Source of the DNA: Ichthyophonus hoferi
Taxonomy: Eukaryota; Opisthokonta; Ichthyosporea; Ichthyophonida; Ichthyophonidae
Direction of reading: 5' to 3'
DNA length: 64,000 nucleotides
NCBI GenBank assembly: GCA_002751075.1
Contig: NAOQ01000011.1
Location: 94,788 to 158,787, forward strand
How positions within the stretch are numbered: position 1 is the first letter of the stretch; every line of letters starts with the position of its first letter. A model generated the notes under the pieces. That model saw only the letters and a program-made list of their open reading frames with translations, was not told the origin of the DNA and made no database searches. Shown here one piece after another: positions 1 through 11,040 of this stretch. The position numbers were made by a program, and so were the translations under genes.

Positions 1-21
1 GATGCAGCTGTGAATAGGTCA

Positions 22-258
22 CTAGTGGATAGTGATGTAGATTAAGTAAATGGGAAAACTGTTATAATTTAGGCTTAAATTGAAAGGTTCAGCATCAGTA
101 TCAATGGACATAGGGTGTTCATTTTTGGTTTCACTGGAGCTGAAATCAAGATCCTCTGAAAGAACCCTTGAAGTATCTTTGTTGCTGCTGTTTGACAATA
201 GTTCTACCCTTAATTTCTTTTGTTCCACGGACTCTGATTGAGTTACTGAATGGATCAT
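22..258 (-). other. Short open frame, possible exon or retroelement fragment
   Basis: A 78-codon open frame on the minus strand encodes a Ser/Glu/Asp-rich, low-complexity peptide (for example SSNKDTSRVLSEDLDFSSS). The composition looks protein-like rather than random. No domain is recognisable and the left edge of the window prevents checking of neighbouring exons. It may be the end of a host gene or linker sequence from the copia remnants that follow. I cannot decide between these. Confidence 0.2.
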
Positions 259-1529
259 TGGTTTTCACTTAATTTTTGGAACAGTAGGTATTGAAGTCTT
301 GCTCCTGTGAGCTATCATAATGTGTTCATTCGGAGTTAATGGTCTTGCTACACGTCTTATATTCTATCTATAAATAGGTCATAATCTGAAATAAAATCTC
401 GCCATAACATATTCCGACCAGTTATAACTTCTAACATAGATTTACATGTGGAGTAGATTTCAAAGCAAGACCTGACAAAAGAAATGATATCCCTACATTG
501 TTAATTGTTACAATCATGCTTGACTTAACGACAATAACGCCGATAAGTATAGCGACACGTGTCCAAATGAATTGTTGCTATTGGAGATCCTAATATGATA
601 ATTTTATTAATGACAATCAAATTTCAGGGGCAACTTCAACCGGGACATACATTGTAGGGCCACAGCTTTCAAGTGGAGTGGGAAGATAGACCAATGTTTC
701 AGTATTGTAATTGTACATCAATAAAAATCAAGAGTAAATAAATTATTATGGCAAAGTCAAAGGTTTAGAACAAGAAGATATTTTTCACCTGGTTATGATG
801 GAATGATTTATCAACGTAGATTAACCGAAAGTGCGTAATTGGACTAACGATATGGACTGCTAAAAAGCTGTCCAAATAAAGATACGTACGTTACCAATTG
901 AAGAATTAAGCTTTAGTTATGATCAAGCAATTCTAGTGGGCCTTACAGGCCTTGTGTGAAACACATTTTCCGACAGGGATCTGCATGACCGTTTCTATTT
1001 GGACCGAAATATGAAACACAGCTACTTTGCCATCCGCGATAAGCAGGGGTCGCGAAAAGGATAAAGAGAACAAAAGCAACTAATAGAAACAGGGACAATG
1101 ACGTATAACTTTTTTAAAACAAGATACTTAATTAATTTAGGAATTTCTTTATATATTTATAATCATTTAATATTATTAGAAATTACTATTACATACGTAG
1201 TCTGGGAAAAACGGTGGGTGCACCGTTGGTGTTAAATGCCAATCTAATATGATCGATCAAAATTTAACCAGCCAATGGTAGAGGTCCTGTGATTCTATTA
1301 TAAGCCATTTCAGATCATGTTTTGGGGGTCTAGATAACTCATTTCTTAGGCGTCTTACCTAAAACAAGTCTTGCGAACATGTTTATTAACAAAAAAATGT
1401 CTTAACATATTTTTATTTTTTACATTTAAAACATCAATATTTCCAGCTTCCAAGTAACACAGGACAATGTACGAAATAACCGTGCAAAATCCACATATCA
1501 CTTCAGCTACCAGTCGCCATATGCTAGAT
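259..1529. other. Intergenic, no gene seen
   Basis: AT-rich sequence without a supportable open frame on either strand. It may include decayed retroelement sequence, because copia remnants begin downstream, but I found no protein motif here. Confidence 0.4.
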
Positions 1530-1582
1530 GCCAGTACCTACAACAGTGCCTGTGCCAGTACCAGTGCCAGTACTAGTGCCAG
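1530..1582 (+). repeat. Short hexamer-like tandem repeat (gtgcca/gtacca)
   Basis: About nine imperfect copies of a 6-bp unit gtgcca/gtacca occur in a row. In one frame they read as alternating Pro-Val. It is a small local expansion with no visible function. Confidence 0.6.
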
Positions 1583-2062
1583 CTGAAGTATTTAAAATGT
1601 AGTTTCAAATGTCCTTATTTTTTTTCACTTTAGGTGCCATGCTACAGTCACTTCAAGATGTCAACAGGGATTATCCAGTTCGTTTAGTGAGCCACAAACC
1701 TATGGTTAAATAGCCGTCACGTTGAAGTTCTTCCCATATTCCTTTTTCATAATTTTTATGCCCTAGGTAAAAAAACTGCCTAGGCCAATGAGAGATGTTA
1801 AAGAAAATATGCGGAGCCTATTGTACAAAACCAATGCCACGAAATGTGTGACAACAAGAACAAATTGCGCTCTTGACTAAGCAGCTGAGTCAAGCAGCTG
1901 AAGATAAACAGATTATCCACTGGTGCTCCCAATAAGAGGAGATCAATCTTCAAAAACATGCGCAATGAGATGCTTCTTCAATACAACAAAGCAAATATCC
2001 AGTTAGCAACCATGCAACACAATCTTTAACAGGAATGTGCTGAGAGGGCCGCAGCACAAAAA

Positions 2063-3230
2063 GTGGCAACTCTAGCCACTGTGCATGCAGCTCAACAAGT
2101 GGCCATTCTAGCTGCTGAATGGAAAACTCAACAAAAGGCAATCTTAGCTAGAGAGTGTGCAACACAGCAAGCAGCTACTTTAACTTTTGAATGGATAGCT
2201 CAACATAACGCAACCCTAGCTACGGAACAAGCAAAACAGCAAGTGGCAACTTTAACTGCTGAACTTGCAGCACATCAACAACAGCAGATGGCCCCACACA
2301 CAGGTGGACCAAGACCTCTTCACTGGGAATTCCCATGGGGACCATCCAACCGTGGTAGTCTTGGAAGACCAGGTGAATCAGGACCCCCTCACTGGCAATT
2401 CCCACAGAAACTACCCGGAGGTGGTGGATTTCCTCCACCTTCATCTCCAGGACTATTTGGATTACCAGTACCTATGGACCAAGCCAGAATGAGTTCAACA
2501 TTAGACTTATAGGCATCACTGGCATTCGGATCTTCAAACACAGTACACTTTATATTTATTTAATTAATATATATATGCTCAGAATCTAACCCTACATATT
2601 CAACTAGAGTGATATGGGAAGCGTTACATGCTTGTCTCAACTCATGAAGAAAGGAACAATGCCATACTCAGAGACAATGTAGCTCAAATTGGTTTTGCAT
2701 CACATGCTGGCAAACTCATTACAAAATCCGCCAGTCTTCCCCATCATTAAATTAGCATACAACCAGTGGGGGAGCCCCATTATTTGCCCGCAAGTGATGA
2801 CCAATAAGACCAAAACCAAGAAGATGAAATGAACCATCCTGATGAAAACATTGTAATCCAGAAGACTAGGGAACAAAATCACTACAAGCCATTGACAACA
2901 AAATCAAGGACTACATATTCGGTGGTTTCTCAAAAGATAAGTTAGCAAGTGACATTTATTGCAGCATGCTGTTAACAGGTAGTTTTTATTACTGGCAATT
3001 TGAATGTATTCGGATTTGATTCCGTATCTGTAGTATTATATGGAAACAATATTTCAGCCATCTGTTTGAGTTCCTGCAAATATGAACCTAAAAATATGCA
3101 TCATATTGCAGTAAGATTTCATTACAACAGGGAGGCCATCAGCAACAATGAGATAAAAGTGAGAGGGATATCTAGCCAGGACCAGGTGGCCAGCTGCCTC
3201 ACCAAGTGCCAAGAACTACACCCCTTTTAA
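2063..3230 (+). mobile_element. Ty1/copia-type remnant A (gag-like and RNase H pieces)
   Basis: This is a degraded fragment of a Ty1/copia (Pseudoviridae-type) retroelement. At 2063-2512 an open frame encodes an Ala/Gln-rich peptide with a repeated AT-L-x-QQ pattern that looks like a coiled coil, followed by a Pro/Gly-rich segment. This is gag-like by position only. At about 3000-3230 a frame resembles the end of the copia RNase H domain: an LYGNN segment, then an HIAVRFHYNRE block and a final CLTKC block. A second, separate RNase H end occurs at 7030-7213, so two element copies are represented in 1-7626. The copy is clearly broken and old, with many breaks. I found no terminal repeat for it. 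Confidence 0.6.
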
Positions 3231-3517
3231 CAAGCCAAGTGTCTCCTTCTCCTGGCCCCAGGGCCTTAGAGTTATGTGATCCCAGGCACCCCCTGTGGTA
3301 CATCAATTTCTGCAGGTTCAAGATATAAAAAAATGACTTAGCATCAAGGTTTCTTGCATGATACAAAGCCACTGCCCCAAAACTGCAAGGAAAAATATAT
3401 TAAAAGTGTGAGGATTTTATCTCAGCCAATACCCTCCCGTTCCAGTATGCCTTACCCATGTACAACAGTGTAGCACAATGGCCGGAGGCCCATAATGGTG
3501 CATGCCTCTAATGACCC

Positions 3518-6500
3518 GTGATAACCATGGCCATTGAGTTTCATGAACTAAAAAAGGGTATAAAGAAAATGGATCAAGAAGATCTGGACACTTACGTGGC
3601 CAAGAAGAAGCAGTATGACTATAAGAAAAAGTCATACAGTAATGGAAACAAAAGTAGTGTTAACAAGAAGAACAAAAAAAAAAAGAATGATGATAAGAGA
3701 CCTACCTATTGGAAGTGGAGTGCCCAAGAAGAAAAGATATTGTGACTACCATCCCAGAGATCACATCTTCACATCTTCTACAATACAATAAACTACATGC
3801 AACAAAACGGCAGTCCTAACTATAACAAAAGCACCAAGGAGCTTGTGAACACAAGAAACCAAAAATGTGTTAATGCTATCCAACTCCATGGCTGATCAAC
3901 CAAAGCTCCCGTAATTGGAATTGCCCATGCAAGTCAAGTTACCAAGGAAGAATAGTTCCCTAGGGGGAGCTTTATACTCAACTATAGTGCTAACATACAT
4001 ATCTGCTCCACACGGACTGATTGCATAGAGAGCACTCTTTTTCATGTCCAACCAGAGCATCATACTAAAACAAGTCCTATATGTTGAATGTTCCCCCATT
4101 AATCTTTTTTTTTATCCCTGTCTTACATAAGCAAAATGTGGTCACCACTTTTTCTGCCAATCTAGTGACAGTTGTGCTTGGTGGACACACATCTTTGTAT
4201 GACAACCCTATAGGGATGACTTTTACATCCTCAATGTAAATATTTCTCTTCCCTACACATCGTTCTGTAAACTGATCATGGTAGAAGACTTAGACATAAA
4301 CATCGTCAAGGCAACATGCCTAGCAACATGGGTTATACATGACAATTTGTACAACCCCACTGCCAAAATAACTCTAACACATGTATTATGGTACTAAAGA
4401 TTCATGTATCCATCCAATACACCTCTTTTTCTAGCAGTACTGTACTACAGGAAATTAGTGCAAGCCATGGATAGCTTGTCATATAGTAACTGTGCTATCT
4501 CCAAGATTACTAAGGCAGAGTAATATGCTCATCACATTCACTGAAAAAAACATACAGCAATGTTATCAGTCCACTAAAATAATTAAAGGTCAACTTCTAC
4601 TGGATCATCATCCTCATAGACAATTATACATATTACACAACTACATCTTGCATGATACAGAAAGGCAACATTACCAAGTACTTTGGACATTCAAAGCAAC
4701 AGCAGAATCGTTGAATCCACCTCTCAAAATTACAAATCTCTTTTTATAAGGAGGATGCGAATACTTCAGAGTGGTCCAAACATATTTTATGAGAAGGGAA
4801 ACACCCATCTCATTACATTGGAATATGCCGTACCAAGCAATGGTCTGAGTGAGAGAATGAACAGCTGGCTTTTTCAGGAGTCAGGAACATCCTTAAACCA
4901 GGCAAACATGCCACCATATTTTTGGAGCTATACTCTCAATACAGTAATATATGCGCACATCATAAGACCAACTTTAGCTGTATCTAACAATACTGTACCA
5001 TATAAATTATGGCGCAAAACCAGGGTGCCAATATACTGTGTTTTTGGGTGCAAGAACCACTACAGACCTAATGCCATTGTCGTCAAAGAGAAATTATTTT
5101 TTAGAGGGTAAGTAAGGATAATGCTAGGATATAATACACTCAAACTAGGGTGGATAGTGATAAACTGGGCAACATGCTGTATCACAGCATAAAAAAACAT
5201 CATATTCTTTGAAGGACAGCACCTATACGTGAAAGAGGAAACAGAAAAATAATCAACAAGACCCCTTCCAAGTTATATGTGTAGGCGTCCCCACTGAGGA
5301 AGTGACTGCAGAAGAGGAGACAACTTCTCATCTGTCATAGCCCCTAGACTATGGGAGAGATAAGTCTTTCAAAAAAAAAAAAACTTCTTGGAGGATCTGC
5401 AAATGAAGACCATTGGCAACACCAATATAGCATTATGTTATTTCATATTACCACTAATTTACAGCTTTTGAAAGTCCTAAGGGACCTTTCTAAGTCAGCT
5501 GAAAAGACTGGTAGATTCATCAGACAACAGCAGTGACAATGATGTCTCCATCTAACAACAGATGGGAGAAAAAATATACACAGCAGTGATCAAGATACGA
5601 ACCCCTGACAATAAGGAGCGGGACTACATATACAACACCTACGTCATTCTGCAAGCTGGCATTCACAGCAGCAGCAACCACATTTGCAACTGTTTCTCAG
5701 TCTGAACTACTTGGAGTTCTGGACCAAAAAGGGGTAAAACATGCCATAAGGGTACTTGACAAGATGCAATGGATCTACATGATCGAAATGGAGATGGCAA
5801 CTCTCAATGAGTATGCCACATGGACTTGGTTAAGGAACCACCGGTGGGGACTACTATTTCATGTAGCCTGTGGATTTTCTATTAAAAACGCAATGAAAAA
5901 GGACAACTTGTCAGACGCAAGGTACATTTGGTTGCATAGGAATTCCAGGAGAAACAAGACATGGACTAATATGTCATATCTAGTCCTGTGTGCTCATATG
6001 TAATAATTACACTCTTACTAAGCATAGCTGGAACTCAAGGGTACAATCTACCACAACTGAAAATTAAGGCTCTCTATTTGCATAGTTACCTAGATGCGCC
6101 AGTATATCTAGAGCAACCTTCAAGGATAATGTAACTAAGTTAATAAGGGCACGTTTGCAAATTAAGTGGAAGCCTCAGCGAATTACACACCTTTGGATTA
6201 CTCTGGAACAGAGTACTAGATAGCTTCCTACAGTCAATGCACTTCTATTCCGTGGAGGCTGTTCTTTACCTGTACAGATCAGATGGAAAAAAAGATTTTA
6301 CATATATCTGCATCTATGTTGATGATACACTAATCTGTTTAGACAACGTTAAGGATCATGCATGTTCATCAACATAATTTCAGCCAAATAATTCACCAGG
6401 TCCATATAATTCCCGAGCTCCTTCCTCAGGTATACAGTAGGAACCCAGAAAGATGCATCTTAATGTCCCAACATGGATACCTAACGGCATTGGTTAAGAG

Positions 6501-7213
6501 CTATGCCTAACATGACAAATGGCCCATGCGATGCTTCTTCTTGCAGAACACATCTAGCCTGCAAACAACAAAAGTACACCATACCAATCATGTGACTTTA
6601 CTGCATATGCTTTCCTCATTGCGCGTCTGAATTGAATTAACAAATCCAGTAGACCTAATATCACCTTTAGCATAGCCTTCCTTGGAGGATACTCTGCTTA
6701 ATCCAACCTAGATCATTATGAAATGTTTCCTCTTCTCTTAAGGTACTGGAACATATATTTAGCAGAGACCATCGTGTACAAGCCTGGACCTGTCAATCTG
6801 ATCAGCTACTCCAATGCAGACTTCTCAACACAAGGATATAATGATGCCAAGAGTACCAGTGGCTATTGCAACTTCCTAGCTGGTTGATTGCTGAATTAGA
6901 ACAGCCGAAAACAAATTATATGTGCCCTCCCATTAAGAGAGAGTGAATTCGTGAACATGGCAGCAAAAACACCACAAATTGCATATATTGCTATGTCAAT
7001 GGATGAACTGGGTTTTGACACTTGAAGAGCACTACTATATGGAGACAACACAAGCACCACATGACTATATAGCAAGATAAATTTCCCCAAGAATACACAC
7101 AACATTGCCGTTCATTTCCACTACATCAGGGAGGTAGTAAGCAAGAACAAAATTAAATTCAGGAGTATCTCATCCAATTATCAAGCTGCTGACTGTCTGA
7201 CTAAGCCTTTTTG
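3518..7213 (+). mobile_element. Ty1/copia retroelement remnant B (gag end, integrase, RT, RNase H)
   Basis: Pieces of a copia-order polyprotein are spread across this stretch. At 3518-3745 there is a lysine-rich segment of gag or nucleocapsid type. At about 4680-5110 there is an integrase-like segment with the NGLSERMN block, which is typical of the copia integrase core. At about 6200-6350 there is reverse transcriptase sequence around the YVDD catalytic box. At about 6780-7213 there is RNase H, with SNADFSTQG and HNIAVHFHY blocks. Integrase before RT is the Ty1/copia order, not Ty3. The element is broken with many breaks, so it is an old fossil. Its 3' LTR lies just downstream (7387-7626). 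No matching 5' LTR was recognised. Confidence 0.75.
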
Positions 7214-7386
7214 ACCTGGGTCATTCCAGGTGGTCAAGAAATTCCTATGTCTACGAACACAACCATAGGCAAAAAATATATAACCTGAATTGCATTCAGG
7301 AAACGCAGTAGAGCTGCATCATTGAGTTAACAGCCCTTTTTTGTTTTTTGTTTTGGCTTTCTCTAACGTTTCGGCCAATGGAAGAG

Positions 7387-7626
7387 TGTTGTAAAACCAT
7401 CAACTCTAAAGGAACACGTGACGTGATACAGATGAAAAGCTGGTAACAAGTGGATAATGAAATGACCGGTCCAGTATTAGTTGTTTTAATGATGTTCTGA
7501 GTCAGATGAAATGATTCATCATTAATAGTACATCAATTATATAAATAGAAGTGACTATTAAATTAATGCAATGAGATACAGGCTCCCTTGTAAACCTCAA
7601 CTCAGTCCAGTTAAAATAGAATAACA
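7387..7626 (+). repeat. Candidate 3' LTR of the copia element
   Basis: A purine-rich tract (ggaagag) sits immediately before a TGTTGTAAAACC start. The stretch ends about 240 bp later in ATAACA, so the ends form a short TGTT...AACA inverted repeat, as LTRs do. A TATA-like ttatataaatag lies inside, near 7536-7548. Position (about 170 bp after the RNase H end), polypurine tract and ends together support an LTR. Without a second copy in the window the boundaries are tentative. Confidence 0.5.
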
Positions 7627-9300
7627 TCCATATGGAGGTAATGGAGGTATGCTAAACGGGAACAGGCAAATAAAATAAAATATACTATTCTTCACGATCA
7701 TATTGGGCTAATTTAGCGAAAATTATTAAGAATTGCAGTCTGTCACAGATAACATTATAATAGCTGTTGCAACTTATCCACGAGACAGTTATCACAGACA
7801 ATACTCACAACCTCCACAGCGTTATTTATCAGACCACTGAATTATAACTCAATAAATTTCCTTATGTTTTGGTCTGCTCTAAGATAGCTTAACTAATCTA
7901 ATCTATATCTTAATTAAAAGAAAATAACACAGCCAGGGGTTGCCAGTCGGATACCTAGTTATAGTTATATAGCAGTTTATTAATTGACTTGGATCAACAA
8001 CTGTCGCAGATAGAGGCAAGCATAGCAGGACTTGACTTATCTTAAAGTAACATACACAGGTTAAGGAGCCAACCGAGAGTTTTTTGAAACGACTTTTACT
8101 TTCAAAGAGAAAAACATGAAAGTGATTTGCAAATTTTCTAAAAGGATATCATATGCAGTAATTTTTTTGGGTAAGAATACTTACAAATTATTAAACACAT
8201 AAAACGTGTGCACGTGAGTACCAATGATGTTTGGTTTTATTGCACACTAAAAGTTTGGCATTCATCCATAAGTGCTGGACATCTCAAATATTAATAACAC
8301 TGTGCCTTTATATTATAGTACAAATATATCGTTAGGTGTCAGAAGATAGTGATATTAATTCAATGATGAATATTTGCTGTTTAACAAAGAGAGCCACGTG
8401 TCCAAAGTGTGAATCAGTGACCTCACAAGCAGGTAATAAGGAGTTAGCTGAATAAATTATTAATTATACACATATCTGTAACTATAAAATGCAAAAGTTT
8501 GGGTTTAATCTTAATTTCCCAAACCTACTTTCCAATTTGTATCCACGTTGTTTCCTTTTTACTTGTAGAACGACTATCATGTCTACGTACACCACATCCC
8601 TACCGACAAGATCATAGAGCTTAAGACTAAAGAATAGGCAATAATAACATCAGATATATTGAAAAAAATAAAATCAGTGGGTCTTACTGGAAAAGACAGA
8701 ATTTAATAAAAGATAAAAAGAGTTTCCGTTCATCAGGGAAATATATATTCCTTGAACTTAAACATATCCTCTACGGCTATTTCCCAAGTGAAGGCGTCAT
8801 CTGTATTATAATAGTATAAGGTGTATAAAATACACACCAAAACCAAATCGTTCTCCTTAATAATTACACCGTGAATGATGTATATAAAGACTTCAGGTCT
8901 AACCTATAACATAGTTTGTCGCCCTTATATTTTGTAGTCTAAAATATTGCAATGGTTATTGAAAAAGAAAATATGAGGCCCGTTTCGACTTAGCGTTTCG
9001 TCCGTTGGGCGCAGTTAGCAGAGAAGGGCAAATGCGTTATTTTAAATTATTTTAAATTATATTTTTACCCCTCTCACACTCTGTGCGATTAAAGAAATAA
9101 TTATACATTAAAAATATTATTAAAAATATTATTAAAGCATTTATACTAAATAAGACAAAAAAAAAAACAAGAATATACATATTTAATATATTATTTATAA
9201 ACAAATATTTGATAATTAGTAATTTTTAAACCTAATATTCGTTGAGAGGGGGGCAAAAATCAGATTGTGCCAATTTAAATATTTACCTCCCTCGCAACTC
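7627..9300. other. Intergenic, no gene seen
   Basis: AT-rich non-coding sequence between the retroelement remnant and the histone gene. I see no supportable open frame, tRNA or structured repeat. Confidence 0.5.
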
Positions 9301-9302
9301 CT

Positions 9303-9370
9303 ATTGGAGAAACAGTCTATTGGATAATAATGGAAAACCGATCCGATCAAAAATAGCTTGTCGTATATAA
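9303..9370 (+). promoter_or_regulatory. Core promoter of the histone H1 gene
   Basis: Two inverted CCAAT boxes (ATTGG at 9303-9307 and 9319-9323) are followed by TATATAA at 9364-9370, which lies 63 bp before the H1 start codon. Paired CCAAT boxes plus TATA is a common arrangement for strongly expressed histone genes. The assignment is from sequence and position only. Confidence 0.55.
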
Positions 9371-9432
9371 TAAAATTAATGATCTATAGATTAAACAGAA
9401 ATTGATAATTATTTATTTTCTTTTTAATTAAA

Positions 9433-10008
9433 ATGGCTGATACTATTGCTAACAACGCTGCCCCTAAGGCCAAAGCCGCTAAGGGAAAGGCTGTCAAGCC
9501 TGAGCACCCCAAGTACATGGAAATGGTAATGGAGGCCATCAAGGATCTTAAGGAGCGTAACGGTTCCTCTCGCCAGTCCATCCAGAAGTGGGTTGACGCT
9601 AAGTACAAGGTGGGCAGTGTTGGTGCCCTCCACGTCCGCATGGCTCTTAAGAAGGGTGTTATTGCTGGCACCTTCTCCCCTGCCAAGGGACACTCCAACA
9701 CCTTCCGCCTTACCCCCGCCGCTAAGAAGCCCGTTAAGGTTGCCAAGAAGGTTGTCAAGAAGCCCGTAGCTAAGAAGGTTGTCAAGAAGGTGACAGCCAA
9801 GAAGACCACTGTTAAGAAGGCCACCAAGGCCGCTAAGAAGCCCGTCGCCAAGAAGCCCGTAGCTGCTAAGGTAGCCACCAAGGCCAAGGCCGTGGCCAAG
9901 CCTAAAGCTACCCCAAAGGCTAAGACTGCTGCCAAGCCCAAGGTTGCCAAGAAGGCCGCCAAGGTTACCAAGGCTAAAGTTACGAAGAAGACTGCTGGCA
10001 AGAAGTAA
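9433..10008 (+). CDS. Linker histone H1
   Basis: This intronless frame encodes a 191-aa linker histone that would bind nucleosome entry/exit DNA and compact chromatin in the nucleus. Residues about 23-95 form the winged-helix globular (H15) domain: HPKYMEMVMEAIKDLKERNG, then SSRQSIQKWVDAKYKV, and GALHVRMALKKGVIAGTF ending in a KGHSNTFRL-type wing. From residue about 97 the tail is almost entirely Lys, Ala, Pro, Val and Thr, with tandem KKPVAKK/KVVKK units, as in metazoan and fungal H1 C-tails. The start ATG follows an A-rich leader and a TATA box 63 bp upstream. Codons end mostly in C or G, unlike the surrounding AT-rich DNA, which suggests high expression. The long frames on the opposite strand here are shadows of the lysine codon bias. 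Confidence 0.96.
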   Translation: MADTIANNAAPKAKAAKGKAVKPEHPKYMEMVMEAIKDLKERNGSSRQSIQKWVDAKYKVGSVGALHVRMALKKGVIAGTFSPAKGHSNTFRLTPAAKKPVKVAKKVVKKPVAKKVVKKVTAKKTTVKKATKAAKKPVAKKPVAAKVATKAKAVAKPKATPKAKTAAKPKVAKKAAKVTKAKVTKKTAGKK

Positions 10009-10045
10009 ATGCATTATAGTCCGGGTTTCTGATCGTCAAACAAAC

Positions 10046-10065
10046 TGGGTGTTTATAAACACCCA
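10046..10065 (+). terminator. Candidate histone mRNA 3' stem-loop
   Basis: A perfect 20-nt inverted repeat begins 38 nt after the H1 stop codon. Read as RNA it gives a GGUGUU/AACACC 6-bp stem with a UAUA loop. The 4-nt loop fits the UNUN pattern of replication-dependent histone stem-loops. A-rich sequence (caaac) precedes it and CACCC follows, resembling the CCAAA...ACCCA flanks of that element. The stem has a purine at one position where the consensus has a pyrimidine, so this would be a divergent version. A plain palindrome is the alternative. Confidence 0.5.
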
Positions 10066-10318
10066 CCCCCTTTCATAGAATATTATCATTCTGGTGACAA
10101 TTACTTGTCACTCTACTTTAATTGTTCATATATATACTCTAGTTTAACTTGGGTACTGTACAGTCACTAATATACCAAAATAAGCCTATGTTGTATACCG
10201 ATTTCTTACTCTTTTACTCGTGTTATACATATATAAATGTCAACAATTGTGCATAGGCTCTATGAAAACAGTTTGCGCATGTTATCAACGGTGCAAGCTG
10301 AAATTATGTAGCCAACAG

Positions 10319-11040
10319 NNNNNNNNNNNNNNNNNNNNNNNNNNNNNNNNNNNNNNNNNNNNNNNNNNNNNNNNNNNNNNNNNNNNNNNNNNNNNNNNNN
10401 NNNNNNNNNNNNNNNNNNNNNNNNNNNNNNNNNNNNNNNNNNNNNNNNNNNNNNNNNNNNNNNNNNNNNNNNNNNNNNNNNNNNNNNNNNNNNNNNNNNN
10501 NNNNNNNNNNNNNNNNNNNNNNNNNNNNNNNNNNNNNNNNNNNNNNNNNNNNNNNNNNNNNNNNNNNNNNNNNNNNNNNNNNNNNNNNNNNNNNNNNNNN
10601 NNNNNNNNNNNNNNNNNNNNNNNNNNNNNNNNNNNNNNNNNNNNNNNNNNNNNNNNNNNNNNNNNNNNNNNNNNNNNNNNNNNNNNNNNNNNNNNNNNNN
10701 NNNNNNNNNNNNNNNNNNNNNNNNNNNNNNNNNNNNNNNNNNNNNNNNNNNNNNNNNNNNNNNNNNNNNNNNNNNNNNNNNNNNNNNNNNNNNNNNNNNN
10801 NNNNNNNNNNNNNNNNNNNNNNNNNNNNNNNNNNNNNNNNNNNNNNNNNNNNNNNNNNNNNNNNNNNNNNNNNNNNNNNNNNNNNNNNNNNNNNNNNNNN
10901 NNNNNNNNNNNNNNNNNNNNNNNNNNNNNNNNNNNNNNNNNNNNNNNNNNNNNNNNNNNNNNNNNNNNNNNNNNNNNNNNNNNNNNNNNNNNNNNNNNNN
11001 NNNNNNNNNNNNNNNNNNNNNNNNNNNNNNNNNNNNNNNN
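10319..11040. other. Assembly gap (722 N)
   Basis: Unresolved bases. Long open frames crossing this interval are artefacts of the N run. Confidence 1.

Noticed and set aside
9384-10014. Long minus-strand frames (196-205 codons) opposite histone H1
   Set aside because: They are mirror frames of the Lys/Ala-rich tail codons. The plus-strand product is an unmistakable H1.
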